A DNA stretch of 64,000 nucleotides from Bacteroidales bacterium (GCA_016926235.1 JAFGOZ010000220.1:202655-266654); one strand, 5' to 3'. Counted from the stretch's first letter, positions 1 through 9,374 are shown. Translations and numbers: made by a program. Notes: generated by a model from the letters alone, not told the origin.

Positions 1-481
1 CGTTTAGTATCTTTTCAGCTTCTTCAGGTCCGTTGTTTAATAAAGCCTGAGGAATTTCTCCTCCAAGGCAGGCTGAACTGGCAATAATTCCTTCATGATA
101 TTGCCTTAAAAGTTCTTTATCGATTCGGGGGTTATAGTAAAAACCTTCAGTCCAGGCAAGCGATACTAATTTTAACAGGTTTTTATAACCAACCTCATTT
201 TTTGCTATCAAAATAAGGTGGTAACTACCTCTTTCACCTGCTTTTTCTGATTTTTCATGGCGGCTTTTTTTTGCTATATAAATTTCACATCCTATTATAG
301 GTTTAATACCTTGCTTTCGGGCTTCGTTGTGGAATTCTTTAACACCAAACATATTACCGTGGTCAGTGATACATACCGCAGGCATGTCATCATCTACCGC
401 TTTTTTTATAATTACAGGTATGTTTGAAGCCCCATCAAGTATAGAATATTGTGTATGCACATGAAGATGTGTGAAACTCAT
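1..481 (-). CDS. dnaE: DNA polymerase III subunit alpha, N-terminal fragment
   Basis: Only the first 160 or so codons are inside the window; the gene runs off the left edge. The product is the replicative polymerase alpha subunit. The visible part is the PHP domain: the protein opens MSFTHLHVHTQYSILDG, the typical start of DnaE, and continues with ITDHGNMFG, GCEIYIA and an ASSACLGGEIPQALL segment, all hallmark PHP-domain motifs of this family. The ATG at 481 is chosen because the HLHVHTQYS motif normally lies within a few residues of the start. It is transcribed in the same direction as the SiaC-like gene 177 bases upstream. Confidence 0.95.
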   Translation of the reverse strand, partial: MSFTHLHVHTQYSILDGASNIPVIIKKAVDDDMPAVCITDHGNMFGVKEFHNEARKQGIKPIIGCEIYIAKKSRHEKSEKAGERGSYHLILIAKNEVGYKNLLKLVSLAWTEGFYYNPRIDKELLRQYHEGIIASSACLGGEIPQALLNNGPEEAEKILN

Positions 482-658
482 GTCTTAAAAGCTATATAAC
501 AAAGATTTACACTTGTGTTGAAAAATACACAAAAACAGATGTAAAGGTAAGGAATTAGAAAATACGTTTTTTAATTGTTAATAAAAACTGGAAAACTGAA
601 AAAGTTTCAGAAAATTATATCTTTTTCCCGTAATAATGAAAAATTTCCAAAAGCAAAG

Positions 659-1048
659 TTATAATCCCTCTTCGTAACTTATAAATTCAAATGGCAGGCG
701 TACCATTTTTGAATAATCCTGACCAGCTTCAAGCATATCTTCATCCATATTATTATAATACCAAATCACTTTTACTGCTTTGCCGGCATCTAAGATATTT
801 TCAAATTTTTCAAGGATTTCCAGTATAGATTTTGATGAAGATGTATTGAAATAATCCATCCGGAATTCCAATTTTGTTGATTCATTAGGGATTTGTACAT
901 AGGCATCAATCCAGTTTAAAACAGGCCTGAAGAATTCCTCGGCATCTTCAGGAAGGGACCTTCCGGAGAATTCAAAAATATTTTTATCCTTATCAAGAAT
1001 AATATTGGGTATATCCACCTCGTCTGGTTCTGAAACAAATGATATCAT
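659..1048 (-). CDS. SiaC-like regulatory phosphoprotein (DUF1987)
   Basis: A 129-residue single-domain protein of the DUF1987/SiaC family. In Pseudomonas, SiaC is a small STAS-like protein that is phosphorylated on a threonine and controls a diguanylate cyclase. The present protein has the family's central segment DYFNTSSSKSILEIL, which contains the Thr/Ser patch that matches the phosphorylation region, and a WYYNNMDEDMLEAG segment typical of the family. No SiaA, SiaB or diguanylate cyclase gene is adjacent, so the partner is unknown. The family assignment is firm; the signalling role is inferred from homologues. Confidence 0.82.
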   Translation of the reverse strand: MISFVSEPDEVDIPNIILDKDKNIFEFSGRSLPEDAEEFFRPVLNWIDAYVQIPNESTKLEFRMDYFNTSSSKSILEILEKFENILDAGKAVKVIWYYNNMDEDMLEAGQDYSKMVRLPFEFISYEEGL

Positions 1049-1234
1049 AGCAGTAATTTTTCAAAATCCATTTCAAACACATATCAAATCTAATAAAATT
1101 ATTTCTTACTACTATGGGAATGTACAAAAAATGTGCTTTATTATAAAAAATTGTAATTGGAATGGAAGATAAACATTCTTTAAATAATGCATCTGTTGTA
1201 TATTGTATAATTTTTGTATTTTAACAGCGCATAA

Positions 1235-1264
1235 TTTGATTTTTGCTTTTTTTTATTAAATTTG
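1235..1264 (+). promoter_or_regulatory. Candidate frr promoter
   Basis: A TTTG box at 1235-1238 and TAAATTTG at 1257-1264 match the Bacteroidota -33/-7 consensus (TTTG, TAnnTTTG) with an 18-base spacer, about 48 bases upstream of the frr start. The -7 element is an exact match; the spacer is one base shorter than usual. Confidence 0.5.
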
Positions 1265-1312
1265 CCCTAATAGTTGAATATTAAGAACTTATAAAAATTA
1301 AATTTTTCAATT

Positions 1313-1876
1313 ATGGAAGAAGAACTAAGCCTGGTTATTGAAGATACCGAGGATAAAATGAAAAGTGCCCTTGATCATCTCGAGAATGAATTATTGAAAG
1401 TTAGGGCTGGTAAAGCAAGCCCGCACCTATTAGATGGGATAAAAGTTAATTATTATGGTACTGAAACTCCGTTAAATCAAGTATCCAATGTGTCAATTAC
1501 TGATGCGAAGACTATTACTATTCAACCATGGGAAAAGTCTATGATCGATTCTATTGAAAAATCTATTATGCAGGCTAACATAGGAATTACCCCGGTGAAT
1601 AACGGTGAGCTGATTCGTTTAAATATACCTCCTCTTACTGAAGAAAGAAGGAGAGATCTTGTGAAGCAAATTAAAAAACTGGGTGAGGATACAAAGGTCA
1701 GTATCCGGAATACACGCCGGGATGCCAATGAGGAATTGAAAAGGATGAAAAAGGAAGGGTTAGCAGAAGACCTTGAAAAAGATGGCGAAGCACAGGTACA
1801 AAAACTAACAGATAATTATATTGAGCAAGTTGATAAGCATATACAAACTAAGGAAAATGAAGTGATGACGGTTTAA
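1313..1876 (+). CDS. frr: Ribosome recycling factor
   Basis: A 187-residue protein, the normal length for RRF, which together with EF-G splits post-termination ribosomes. Diagnostic segments are visible: LLKVRAGKASPHLLDGI near residue 30, ITIQPWEK near 70, and IPPLTEERRRDLVK near 105, followed by a charged helical C-terminal half that forms the three-helix-bundle arm. The start fits because the helix with RAGKASP lies at the standard distance from the N-terminus. The next gene follows 25 bases later in the same direction. Confidence 0.97.
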   Translation: MEEELSLVIEDTEDKMKSALDHLENELLKVRAGKASPHLLDGIKVNYYGTETPLNQVSNVSITDAKTITIQPWEKSMIDSIEKSIMQANIGITPVNNGELIRLNIPPLTEERRRDLVKQIKKLGEDTKVSIRNTRRDANEELKRMKKEGLAEDLEKDGEAQVQKLTDNYIEQVDKHIQTKENEVMTV

Positions 1877-1901
1877 GAAAATAGCAATTGATGAAGTCAG
1901 G

Positions 1902-2627
1902 ATGATTAAAAGGATAAATAATAAACTTCAGTTCAGGAAAGATTTAAAACTATTCAAGTTGGGCTTAGAAGATAATAAGGACTTTGCCATTACTAAGCTC
2001 TATCCAATTTTAAATGAAAAAAGGACGCCTAGTGGTTCATTGCCAAAGCATTATTTTCATCAGGATTTGCATGTAGCCGGAAGGATATTCGAAAACAATC
2101 CTGATAAGCATGTAGATATTGGATCCCGTATTGATGGTTTTGTAACACATGTTGCCTCATTCCGTGAAATTGAAGTTTTTGATATTCGGGCTTTAGACCA
2201 TAAAATTAAGAATATTAAGTTTACCCGGGTAGATTTTAGTACCTCGAACCTTGGCATTGAGAATTATTGCGATTCTATCTCTTCGCTTCATGCAATAGAA
2301 CATTTTGGTCTTGGAAGATACGGCGATACGATTGATGTAAACGGACATTTAAAAGGAATGGATAATATTTACAAAGTATTAAAACCGGGTGGGATATTTT
2401 ATTTTTCAGTACCTATTGGGCCTCAAAGAGTTGAATTTAATGCCCACAGAGTATTTTCGGTTAAATACCTGCTTTCTCTATTTGAAAAAAAATATACTAT
2501 TGAGCATTTTTCATATGAATCAGACGACAGGAAGTTTTATAAAGATGCAGAACTTACAGAAATGAATATTATACAAAATTTTGGATGCCATTTTGGTTGT
2601 GGTATTTTTGAATTACGGAAACGTTAA
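1902..2627 (+). CDS. DUF268 family protein, methyltransferase-like fold
   Basis: A 241-residue protein that matches the DUF268 family. The recognisable core is SSLHAIEHFGLGRYGD, then VLKPGGIFYFSVPIGPQRVEFNAHRVFS, which resembles the late motifs of class I SAM-dependent methyltransferases (a carrier-bound sugar or lipid substrate is plausible). The classic glycine-rich motif I is poorly preserved (HVDIGSRIDGFVTHV near residue 70). It is followed after 12 bases by a GT2 glycosyltransferase, so a role in surface polysaccharide synthesis is likely. No experimentally defined reaction is known to me for this family. Confidence 0.75.
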   Translation: MIKRINNKLQFRKDLKLFKLGLEDNKDFAITKLYPILNEKRTPSGSLPKHYFHQDLHVAGRIFENNPDKHVDIGSRIDGFVTHVASFREIEVFDIRALDHKIKNIKFTRVDFSTSNLGIENYCDSISSLHAIEHFGLGRYGDTIDVNGHLKGMDNIYKVLKPGGIFYFSVPIGPQRVEFNAHRVFSVKYLLSLFEKKYTIEHFSYESDDRKFYKDAELTEMNIIQNFGCHFGCGIFELRKR

Positions 2628-2639
2628 AGTATCGATTAA

Positions 2640-3446
2640 ATGAAAGCCTCAAAAAAAGTGTGGAGACATATCCGGCATCCATGGTTTCCAAAAACTCTTA
2701 AGTTTCCAAATAAATCCGTTGAGAATTATATTCATCCTGATACTCAATTAAATAGTATAAGCATAGTTACAGGAACTCTAAACAGGTTGCAATATTTGCC
2801 TATGTTAGTGGCCAATACTGTGGATAGCGACTCACGACTAGAGCTTGTGCTTGTAGATGGGGGTTCTACAGATGGCAGCATCGAGTACATAAAAAGCCTA
2901 AATCATCCTCGTATTAAACTAATAGAAGTAGGAGGCAAAAGTTCTTATTCTCATTTTATGAACCTTGGTATACGAAATGCATCCCATGAGCTTGTTTGTC
3001 AATGGAATGATGACGTATTCCTGGTAAACAAATGGGATGATGTTTTCAGAATAATTGAAGAAAATGACCTCATCATCTTTAGTTGGAAAAAGGCTTATGT
3101 TCCAAAATATTATGATAAAAACTGGATATTGGTAAATTCAAAAATGAAAGATGAATCGGGAGAAATTGTGATGAATTTTGGAGTATACCATAAAAAAGTA
3201 TTTAGAAAAATAGGAATGTACAGCCCTGATTTTCATTTCTATTGCGCAGATGGTGACATGTCTCAGAGAGCTTGGTATAAAGGGTATAAGATTAAAAGTG
3301 CTCATGAAATAAAGGTAATTTCAGTAAAAGAAGTTGCAAAAACACAAAGTCAGAGTAGTAAGATTAAGGAAGATTTTAATCAATATCTCAAGAATATTGA
3401 ACTTTACAAGTCGGGTGAGTTTCCGGGAAATGTAGAATACCTGTAA
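2640..3446 (+). CDS. Glycosyltransferase family 2
   Basis: A 268-residue cytoplasmic GT-A fold transferase without membrane segments. The N-terminal nucleotide-sugar-binding part reads SIVTGTLNRLQYLP then LVLVDGGSTDGSIEYI, the usual GT2 signature, and the acceptor half has QWNDDVFLVNKWDD, which contains the DxD-like acidic cluster expected to bind the metal-nucleotide. It is co-directional with the DUF268 gene 12 bases upstream and convergent with the fucosyltransferase-like gene, whose stop is only 5 bases away. The sugar and acceptor cannot be read from the sequence. Confidence 0.85.
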   Translation: MKASKKVWRHIRHPWFPKTLKFPNKSVENYIHPDTQLNSISIVTGTLNRLQYLPMLVANTVDSDSRLELVLVDGGSTDGSIEYIKSLNHPRIKLIEVGGKSSYSHFMNLGIRNASHELVCQWNDDVFLVNKWDDVFRIIEENDLIIFSWKKAYVPKYYDKNWILVNSKMKDESGEIVMNFGVYHKKVFRKIGMYSPDFHFYCADGDMSQRAWYKGYKIKSAHEIKVISVKEVAKTQSQSSKIKEDFNQYLKNIELYKSGEFPGNVEYL

Positions 3447-3451
3447 CTTCT

Positions 3452-4315
3452 TTATGTAATAATTTGCCAGCAGGAAGGAATGATGCTGTGAATATTCTTT
3501 TTATAATTCCATTCGTTAGGTGTCACAACTATTTTATCAGGATTTGCATTCAACCATGCGGCCCACCAGCTAAATGAGCTGTTTGCAATTATATTATGCT
3601 TGCACCTGCTCATCAAATATAAATCTATCCATCCTACATTACCGGTATATTTTTTATCAATATATGTTGTCGGGAAATCAAACAACATATTTTCCTTAGT
3701 CCATTCAATATCATCTGAAAAAACGAAGAGAAATATTTCTCCGGTTTTTTGTACGATATATCTAATAGCTTTTTTATAGTATTCAGGGGTACACACTTTG
3801 CCAACGGTTTTATTCAGATAATCAGTACGCCTTATATGAATAGATACGGAGGTATTCGAATCAATGATTTTTGCAAGGGACAAGGCTTCTTCTGGCAAAG
3901 GATTTTTGAAAGTAAAATCTTCTCTTATCAAACTTTCGATATTCTTGAAGTATTTTTCATTTTGCCAGTACCCTTTGAAATACACATTATTAAGTGTAAA
4001 AAATACACTTTTAGTATAATTATCGTTTTTTTCTTTAAATATAGCACGAAACCGGGGTAGTAGTTTTCCAATTGATTTTTGCAGCCAAAGAGGATACTTT
4101 TTTTGTATAGTTGCGATTTCTTCTTTTGATGCAAAAGACTGATCCAGGTTGAATACACCAAGTTCATATGCGCGGGGTGTTACATGAGGGCCCTGGTTTG
4201 CAAAATAATTCACATCCATTTTTAGTGATGTATTGTGAAAATGAGCCATACCACGTCCAAACGCGTATTGAAACATTTGATTTCCTAATCCCCCTGTAAG
4301 TTGAACAATGATCAC
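3452..4315 (-). CDS. Alpha-1,2-fucosyltransferase-like (GT11)
   Basis: A 287-residue GT11 family enzyme, which transfers fucose from GDP-fucose to a galactose-type acceptor. Diagnostic elements are the N-terminal MIIVQLTGGLGNQMFQYAFG, the SIHIRRTDYL motif (HxRRxD, binding GDP-fucose), FVFSDDIEWTKENM, and the C-terminal MSRCKHNIIANSSFSWWAAWL. All family motifs are intact and the length is standard. The gene is last in a minus-strand run of four glycan genes (spacings 6, 8 and 12 bases), so it was probably co-transcribed with them. Donor specificity is inferred from the family. Confidence 0.9.
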   Translation of the reverse strand: MIIVQLTGGLGNQMFQYAFGRGMAHFHNTSLKMDVNYFANQGPHVTPRAYELGVFNLDQSFASKEEIATIQKKYPLWLQKSIGKLLPRFRAIFKEKNDNYTKSVFFTLNNVYFKGYWQNEKYFKNIESLIREDFTFKNPLPEEALSLAKIIDSNTSVSIHIRRTDYLNKTVGKVCTPEYYKKAIRYIVQKTGEIFLFVFSDDIEWTKENMLFDFPTTYIDKKYTGNVGWIDLYLMSRCKHNIIANSSFSWWAAWLNANPDKIVVTPNEWNYKKNIHSIIPSCWQIIT

Positions 4316-4321
4316 AGTTAT

Positions 4322-5149
4322 CTATTTACGGTTAATAAATTTACGAAAGAAGTATTTGATATCTTTTAGCACAAATTGAATTCTTTTTGATAGCCTTTTT
4401 TCCCTCTGGTCTGGTGGTAATAACTTTTGAATCTTATGCCCCTTAAGCCTTATCCATGTTCTGCTTATGGTATAGTCCACGGCATCAATTATCGATCCAA
4501 TATCTATTGAATGGATCTCTTTATTCATAAACCATAAACGTTTGTTTATAACATTGGTAGCAGCTCCTGCTGACGGTATCAGGAGTTCAATATTATCAAT
4601 GTTTTTCAAAATTTCAGGCCACCATTCATTTATAGAATCATAGGCATGTCTGGAAGGAACGTTCACGTAATAATCCGTTTTACCGTACAATTTCTCGACA
4701 ATTTCGAGAGGAGTGCAGCCAACAAACATTTTTTTCTTCGGACGTATAAATTCCTCAAAAAATTCATACATCCAACGAGGTTTAAATACAGACAGATAAT
4801 GAAACATGATCTGGCTCTCGTATGCTTCCTTTTTTGTTTTAAGCTGGTTTATAATAAAATCTTCAAATTCGTCATTTTTTCTATACGGAGCAAATAAACC
4901 TCTCGACATACCCTTCTCAAAGGGCATATTTACCGACAGGGCTATAAGGTACTGCGGATTGTCAATAAGGAATGATTCCTGCAATTCAGAAGTTAGTTCG
5001 GGGCTTGATTTATAGTTACGGTGATCACGACCCATTATGCTTATTACTTCTCCATCACCAAAGCGGGTGAAAAATAACTTTTTGTACTTCAGAAGATGGT
5101 CTTTCAGAAAGTCAAAGGATTCAAAGCTGGATTTGGCATAAAAACTCAT
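4322..5149 (-). CDS. GT-D fold glycosyltransferase-like protein
   Basis: A 275-residue protein resembling the GT-D (formerly DUF1792) transferases of streptococcal adhesin glycosylation. The evidence is the FTRFGDGEVISIMG segment near residue 28, which matches the family's R-x-G-D-GE motif, and the later LIPSAGAATNVINKRLW ... HSIDIGSIIDAVDY, which matches the 'alG..a..v..dla..G...lDiG' stretch. The C-terminus is rich in lysine and arginine. It sits between the GT11 and GT2 genes in one operon, so a glycan role is likely. The match is motif-based and the substrate is unknown. Confidence 0.62.
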   Translation of the reverse strand: MSFYAKSSFESFDFLKDHLLKYKKLFFTRFGDGEVISIMGRDHRNYKSSPELTSELQESFLIDNPQYLIALSVNMPFEKGMSRGLFAPYRKNDEFEDFIINQLKTKKEAYESQIMFHYLSVFKPRWMYEFFEEFIRPKKKMFVGCTPLEIVEKLYGKTDYYVNVPSRHAYDSINEWWPEILKNIDNIELLIPSAGAATNVINKRLWFMNKEIHSIDIGSIIDAVDYTISRTWIRLKGHKIQKLLPPDQREKRLSKRIQFVLKDIKYFFRKFINRK

Positions 5150-5157
5150 TGGATGTT

Positions 5158-5982
5158 TTATTCTTTGTTAATACCATAGGGGGTATAAGTGATTTTATTT
5201 TTTTGTGTTTCTTCAAAAATGATCAGGTTTTCTTTTCCTCTCTTAAGCTGTGGATGAAAAAGATGGTACTGGATAGCCAAATGCTTCACAGGAATAATCT
5301 GGGTTCCGTTGAGTTCAAGACGGAACCGTAAATCAGAATCTTCACCTACTGCCGGTGCTTTATAGCGTTCATCAAAACCATTCACTGCAAGCAAATCTTT
5401 TTTGTAAAGAGAAAAATTGCATCCCAAAATCCCTTTGCGTTTATTGTTTATTTTTTTTCGGATTTGCCGGTTTTTAATGTAAAAAGCATTTTCAACATGA
5501 CTTCCTTTCTTTCGGAATAACCTGTGAAAAACCATTTTCCATTTCAGGGATTTCTCCAGCTTACGCTTAATAATTATTTCGGGAGTAAGATTCCGGGTGA
5601 TTTCTTCTGAAAGATTTACCCTTCTTCCTGCAAGAGCACAGTTTGTCTTACGGTTTTTTATATGTTCTTCCACGAAATGAGAATGGGGGATGCAATCTCC
5701 ATCAATAAAAATTATGTAGTCAGACTGGCTGGCAACAACGGATTTGTTAAGAATTTCTGTTTTTCTCCATCCCTGGTCTTCATGCCAAATGTGTTTTATC
5801 CGGAGTGAACTATTCTTAATATATTCCTTTAGTTGGTCCGTTGTTTCTTTGTTTGATCCGTCATCGGCAATAAGTATCTCAAAGTTTTTATATGTTTGAA
5901 TTTCAAAACCGGAAAGCACTAGCCTGAGCCATTCAATTTTATTGTAAAAGGATATAATTACAGACGCCTGGATTGTATTCAT
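5158..5982 (-). CDS. Glycosyltransferase family 2 with galactosyltransferase-type C-terminal domain
   Basis: A 274-residue GT2 enzyme. The N-terminal half has ASVIISFYNKIEWL and EILIADDGSNKETTD, the donor site has DYIIFIDGDCIPH (DxD), and the C-terminal half has GILGCNFSLYKKDLLAVNGFDE followed by GEDSDLRFRL, the Glyco_transf_7C signature found in galactosyl- and chondroitin-type transferases. It lies 8 bases from the GT-D-like gene and 12 bases from the acyltransferase, in one minus-strand unit. Donor and acceptor are not determinable by eye. Confidence 0.87.
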   Translation of the reverse strand: MNTIQASVIISFYNKIEWLRLVLSGFEIQTYKNFEILIADDGSNKETTDQLKEYIKNSSLRIKHIWHEDQGWRKTEILNKSVVASQSDYIIFIDGDCIPHSHFVEEHIKNRKTNCALAGRRVNLSEEITRNLTPEIIIKRKLEKSLKWKMVFHRLFRKKGSHVENAFYIKNRQIRKKINNKRKGILGCNFSLYKKDLLAVNGFDERYKAPAVGEDSDLRFRLELNGTQIIPVKHLAIQYHLFHPQLKRGKENLIIFEETQKNKITYTPYGINKE

Positions 5983-5994
5983 TTTACTTAACAG

Positions 5995-6864
5995 TTAATC
6001 AAATTTTTTATGTTTCCAACGGTTATGTGACCATAGGTAACATTCAGGTTGTTCCTTAATGTTATCTTCCAGTATCTTTACATGCATTTCCGTTATTTCA
6101 TTTTCTTTTGTGCTTTTAGGATTATCGCAAAGTATTTTAATTTCTGCGGAATAGTGACCTCGCTTGATTTTTCTCATATGAAAATAAATTACCGGGAAAT
6201 TTGTTTTTACCGCAATTTTTTCAACTCCCATAAAAACAGGGGCATCCTGGTTCATGAACTTTGTCCAGTATTTAATATCCTTGCGTAGTGGGCGCTGGTC
6301 GGCAATAAACCAGAAAACAGTGGGTGGGCCGTCATATGCAAGCATAGTTTTTACGGCATGTGTATTGGCAATGGTATGTGAACCGAATTTTCCCCGCAAT
6401 TTTTTAAAAAGCGCATCATAATATTTGTTGTGCAAAGGTTTGTAAAGAGCCATCAATCGGTATTGTGAATAGAAAGGGAATCCGGCAAACCAGTCCCATG
6501 TGCAGTGATGCCCGCTTACGGCGATAAGGTGCTTATTTTTTTTATGATAATCTCCCAGGACTTCGGGATTGAGAATAGTAAAACGTCTTTGTATCTCGTG
6601 TTTTGACATATGTATAAGTGCGAAAGACTCCAGGAAGTTGTCACAAAAATGGCGAAAAAATTTCCGGGCTATCCATCGTATTTCTTTTTTACTTTTTTCA
6701 GGGAAGGAGTTGCAGATGTTTTTAATTGCAAGTTTTTTCCTGTATGGTATGACATAATACAGTATAACAAATACTAAGTCAGACAGACTATAAAGAATCC
6801 TGAGCGGGATGAGGGTAATTAACCATAAGAATGCAAATGTAAAATAAAAACCTGCTGCCTGCAT
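5995..6864 (-). CDS. LpxL/HtrB-like lysophospholipid (lipid A) acyltransferase
   Basis: A 289-residue inner-membrane acyltransferase of the LpxL/HtrB family, which adds a secondary acyl chain to lipid A or a related lipid. An N-terminal hydrophobic segment (residues about 7-40) anchors it, and the catalytic HX4D motif is visible as SGHHCTWDW (H119 to D124). FWFIADQRP near residue 190 matches a conserved block of the family, and the C-terminal SHNRWK motif is typical. It is the first gene of the minus-strand glycan/lipid operon, and shares a 166-base divergent region with the MATE exporter. Confidence 0.88.
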   Translation of the reverse strand: MQAAGFYFTFAFLWLITLIPLRILYSLSDLVFVILYYVIPYRKKLAIKNICNSFPEKSKKEIRWIARKFFRHFCDNFLESFALIHMSKHEIQRRFTILNPEVLGDYHKKNKHLIAVSGHHCTWDWFAGFPFYSQYRLMALYKPLHNKYYDALFKKLRGKFGSHTIANTHAVKTMLAYDGPPTVFWFIADQRPLRKDIKYWTKFMNQDAPVFMGVEKIAVKTNFPVIYFHMRKIKRGHYSAEIKILCDNPKSTKENEITEMHVKILEDNIKEQPECYLWSHNRWKHKKFD

Positions 6865-6901
6865 AAAATATAAAAATATTGCCCAAAAATAGAAAAAACT
6901 A

Positions 6902-6945
6902 TTGAGTTAAAACGAACAACATTTCACTCATGGTGTTTAACTCAA
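6902..6945. repeat. Inverted repeat in a divergent intergenic region
   Basis: TTGAGTTAAA (6902-6911) and TTTAACTCAA (6936-6945) form a perfect 10-base inverted repeat with a 24-base spacer. It lies between the divergently transcribed acyltransferase and MATE genes, and could be a dyad operator for a regulator acting on one or both, or a stem in a leader RNA. No matching regulator gene is adjacent. Confidence 0.4.
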
Positions 6946-7030
6946 AAAAAATTTCATTTTTAGCATTTATTGTAAGGTTATCTTTTGCTAAATATGTAGA
7001 TTTTGACCACTTTTGTGGACATTTTAAGGC

Positions 7031-8380
7031 ATGAAGGATTTAACGGTTGGTAAAGAAGGAAGGTTGATATTGCATTTTGCACTTCCCATGTTGGCGGGCA
7101 ATTTATTCCAGCAATTATATAATTTCGTTGATAGCATTATTGTCGGTAAGTTTCTGGGTAAGGAGGCACTTGCCGCGGTAGGCGCATCTTTCCCAATCAT
7201 TTTTACATTAATTGCTCTTATAATTGGTATTGCAACAGGTGGCACTATAGTTATTGCGCAATTTTTTGGAGCAAAAGATATTGAAAAAGTACGGCGAGCG
7301 ATTGATACGTTGTTTATATTTTTCTTTTTTGCCTCAATACTTTTTACTGCTATTGGAATTGTATCAAGTGAAAGTATTTTCAGGCTAATCAAATTACCAG
7401 AAGATATCATGCCTTATGCATTGGAGTACCTTAATATTTATTTGATGGGATTAGTTGTGTTCTTTGGCTTTAATGCCACAAGTGCGGTACTTCGGGGCTT
7501 AGGGGATTCGCTAACCCCACTTTATTTTTTAATTGTTTCTACTATCCTGAATATTGGCTTTGACCTGTTGTTTGTAGTTGTTTTTAAATGGGGCATCGGG
7601 GGTGCTGCATATGCTACTATATTATCACAGGCATTGGCTTTTATAGGGGGTATAATATATTTAAACAAAACGCATAAAATCATTCGGTTTTCATTACGGG
7701 GACTCGTGTTTGATGGTAAGATTTTTTTAACAAGTTTACGAATTGGCGTTCCTACGGGCTTACAGCATGTATTTGTGTCAGTGGGTATGATTTTAATTAT
7801 GAGTATCGTAAATACATTTGGAACGGATGTAGTGGCAGGTTATTCAGCAGCGATGAGGATTGATTCACTTGCAATGTTGCCTGCAATGAATTTTGGACAG
7901 GCGCTGGCTACTTTTGTAGGACAAAATATTGGTGCTAATAAACGAGAACGTGTGAAAAGCGGCTTAACTTCAACTTTACTCATGTCATCAGTTGTGTCTT
8001 TAGTAGTGACTTGTGTAGTAATACTTTTTGGATCAAATCTAATGAGCTGGTTTACAAATGATGCAGCAGTGATTAGTGTTGGAGTAAAATATTTGGTAGT
8101 TATAGGTTCATTTTATCTTCTTTTTAGTATCATGTTTTCTATTAACGGGGTTTTAAGAGGAGCGGGAGATACTGTAATACCTATGCTTATAACATTAGTC
8201 ACACTTTGGGCTGTGCGAATTCCTTTGGCCTGGGTCCTATCCAAAAAGCTGGGATTCGGAGAAACCGGGATATGGTGGGCAACACCCATTGCATGGGCAG
8301 TAGGTGTATTTTTATCATATCTGTATTATCTTTCCGGTAACTGGAAAAAGTTTTCGGTAGTGAAACATGCAAGAGTATAA
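7031..8380 (+). CDS. MATE family efflux transporter
   Basis: A 449-residue inner-membrane exporter of the MATE family (NorM/DinF/VmrA type), which extrudes cationic compounds using a Na+ or H+ gradient. About twelve hydrophobic segments are visible, arranged as two homologous halves; the first begins ILHFALPMLAGNLFQQLYNFVDSIIVG and the second is introduced by the symmetric SLRIGVPTGLQHVFVSVGM. Both PM/VPT-type motifs at the starts of the halves are conserved. The start at 7031 is supported by the usual short cytoplasmic tail before helix 1. The transported compound is unknown. Confidence 0.92.
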   Translation: MKDLTVGKEGRLILHFALPMLAGNLFQQLYNFVDSIIVGKFLGKEALAAVGASFPIIFTLIALIIGIATGGTIVIAQFFGAKDIEKVRRAIDTLFIFFFFASILFTAIGIVSSESIFRLIKLPEDIMPYALEYLNIYLMGLVVFFGFNATSAVLRGLGDSLTPLYFLIVSTILNIGFDLLFVVVFKWGIGGAAYATILSQALAFIGGIIYLNKTHKIIRFSLRGLVFDGKIFLTSLRIGVPTGLQHVFVSVGMILIMSIVNTFGTDVVAGYSAAMRIDSLAMLPAMNFGQALATFVGQNIGANKRERVKSGLTSTLLMSSVVSLVVTCVVILFGSNLMSWFTNDAAVISVGVKYLVVIGSFYLLFSIMFSINGVLRGAGDTVIPMLITLVTLWAVRIPLAWVLSKKLGFGETGIWWATPIAWAVGVFLSYLYYLSGNWKKFSVVKHARV

Positions 8381-8497
8381 CACCCATTTTTATCTCTGAT
8401 TTTCATGTAACCAATTATAAATCTCTTCCAAATTTACATTCTTGTTTATTTTCCAAGTAATCTTATTATTTTTGCCCCATACATTAAATTTAACATT

Positions 8498-9373
8498 ATG
8501 TTATTATCAATGACCGGTTATGGGAAAGCGGTTTGTGATATGGGCTCCAAGAGTATCACGATAGAAATCAAATCGCTTAACAGTAAGCAATTTGAAGTAA
8601 ATACACGTATACCGCCTCTTTATAAAGAGAAGGATATTGAAATAAGAAATACTCTAAATGAAAAATTAGTGAGGGGGAAGGTTGATTTTTACCTTACTAT
8701 TGATATTTTGGAAGCGAAGGAAACACCGCAATTGAACCTTCCTGTAATTAAAAATTATTACGAACAGATAGTAAAGGCTTCAAACGAATTAAAAATTGAC
8801 CTGCCCATAAGTTTGATGGATTCTATCATGAGATTGCCTGATACACTCACCATTGCAAAACAGGAGCTTGAGGAGGAGGAATGGAAACAAATAACAAAAT
8901 CAATTCATGTGGCTTTGGGTGAGTTGACTTCTTTCAGGCAACAGGAAGGAAATGCGCTTGAGAAGGATATAAAAGAAAGGATTGAAAAGATAATTAAAAA
9001 TTTGGAGTCCATTACCCCATTTGAAGATAAGAGGATTGATGCTATAAAGAACAGGATAGCAAGCAATTTAAATGACATAGTGGGTGCTGATAAAATAAAT
9101 GGGGACAGGTTTGAGCAGGAGATGATATATTATATTGAAAAGATGGATATTACTGAGGAAAAAGTGCGATTGAAGAATCACTGTGATTTTTTTCTTGAAA
9201 CCATGACGGAGAATGCAACAAACGGGAAAAAACTTGGTTTTATAAGCCAGGAGATTGGCAGGGAGATTAATACTATCGGATCAAAGGCGGGTGACAGCGA
9301 CATTCAGCGAATTGTTGTTGAAATGAAGGATGAGCTCGAGAAAATTAAGGAACAACTGATGAATGTATTGTAA
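8498..9373 (+). CDS. yicC: YicC/YloC family endoribonuclease
   Basis: A 291-residue protein of the YicC/YloC family, recently characterised in other bacteria as an endoribonuclease affecting RNA turnover. The N-terminus MLLSMTGYGKA and the segment IEIKSLNSKQFEV are the family signature, and the C-terminal KLGFISQEIGREINTIGSKAGDSDIQ block is conserved. It precedes gmk with a one-base gap (stop at 9371-9373, gmk ATG at 9375), an arrangement also seen in other bacteria where yicC/yloC neighbours gmk. Function is by family. Confidence 0.93.
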   Translation: MLLSMTGYGKAVCDMGSKSITIEIKSLNSKQFEVNTRIPPLYKEKDIEIRNTLNEKLVRGKVDFYLTIDILEAKETPQLNLPVIKNYYEQIVKASNELKIDLPISLMDSIMRLPDTLTIAKQELEEEEWKQITKSIHVALGELTSFRQQEGNALEKDIKERIEKIIKNLESITPFEDKRIDAIKNRIASNLNDIVGADKINGDRFEQEMIYYIEKMDITEEKVRLKNHCDFFLETMTENATNGKKLGFISQEIGREINTIGSKAGDSDIQRIVVEMKDELEKIKEQLMNVL

Positions 9374-9374
9374 T

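Noticed and set aside
7024..7410. A 128-codon frame on the minus strand over the start of the MATE gene
   Set aside because: Entirely inside a transporter with clear homology and has no family signature.
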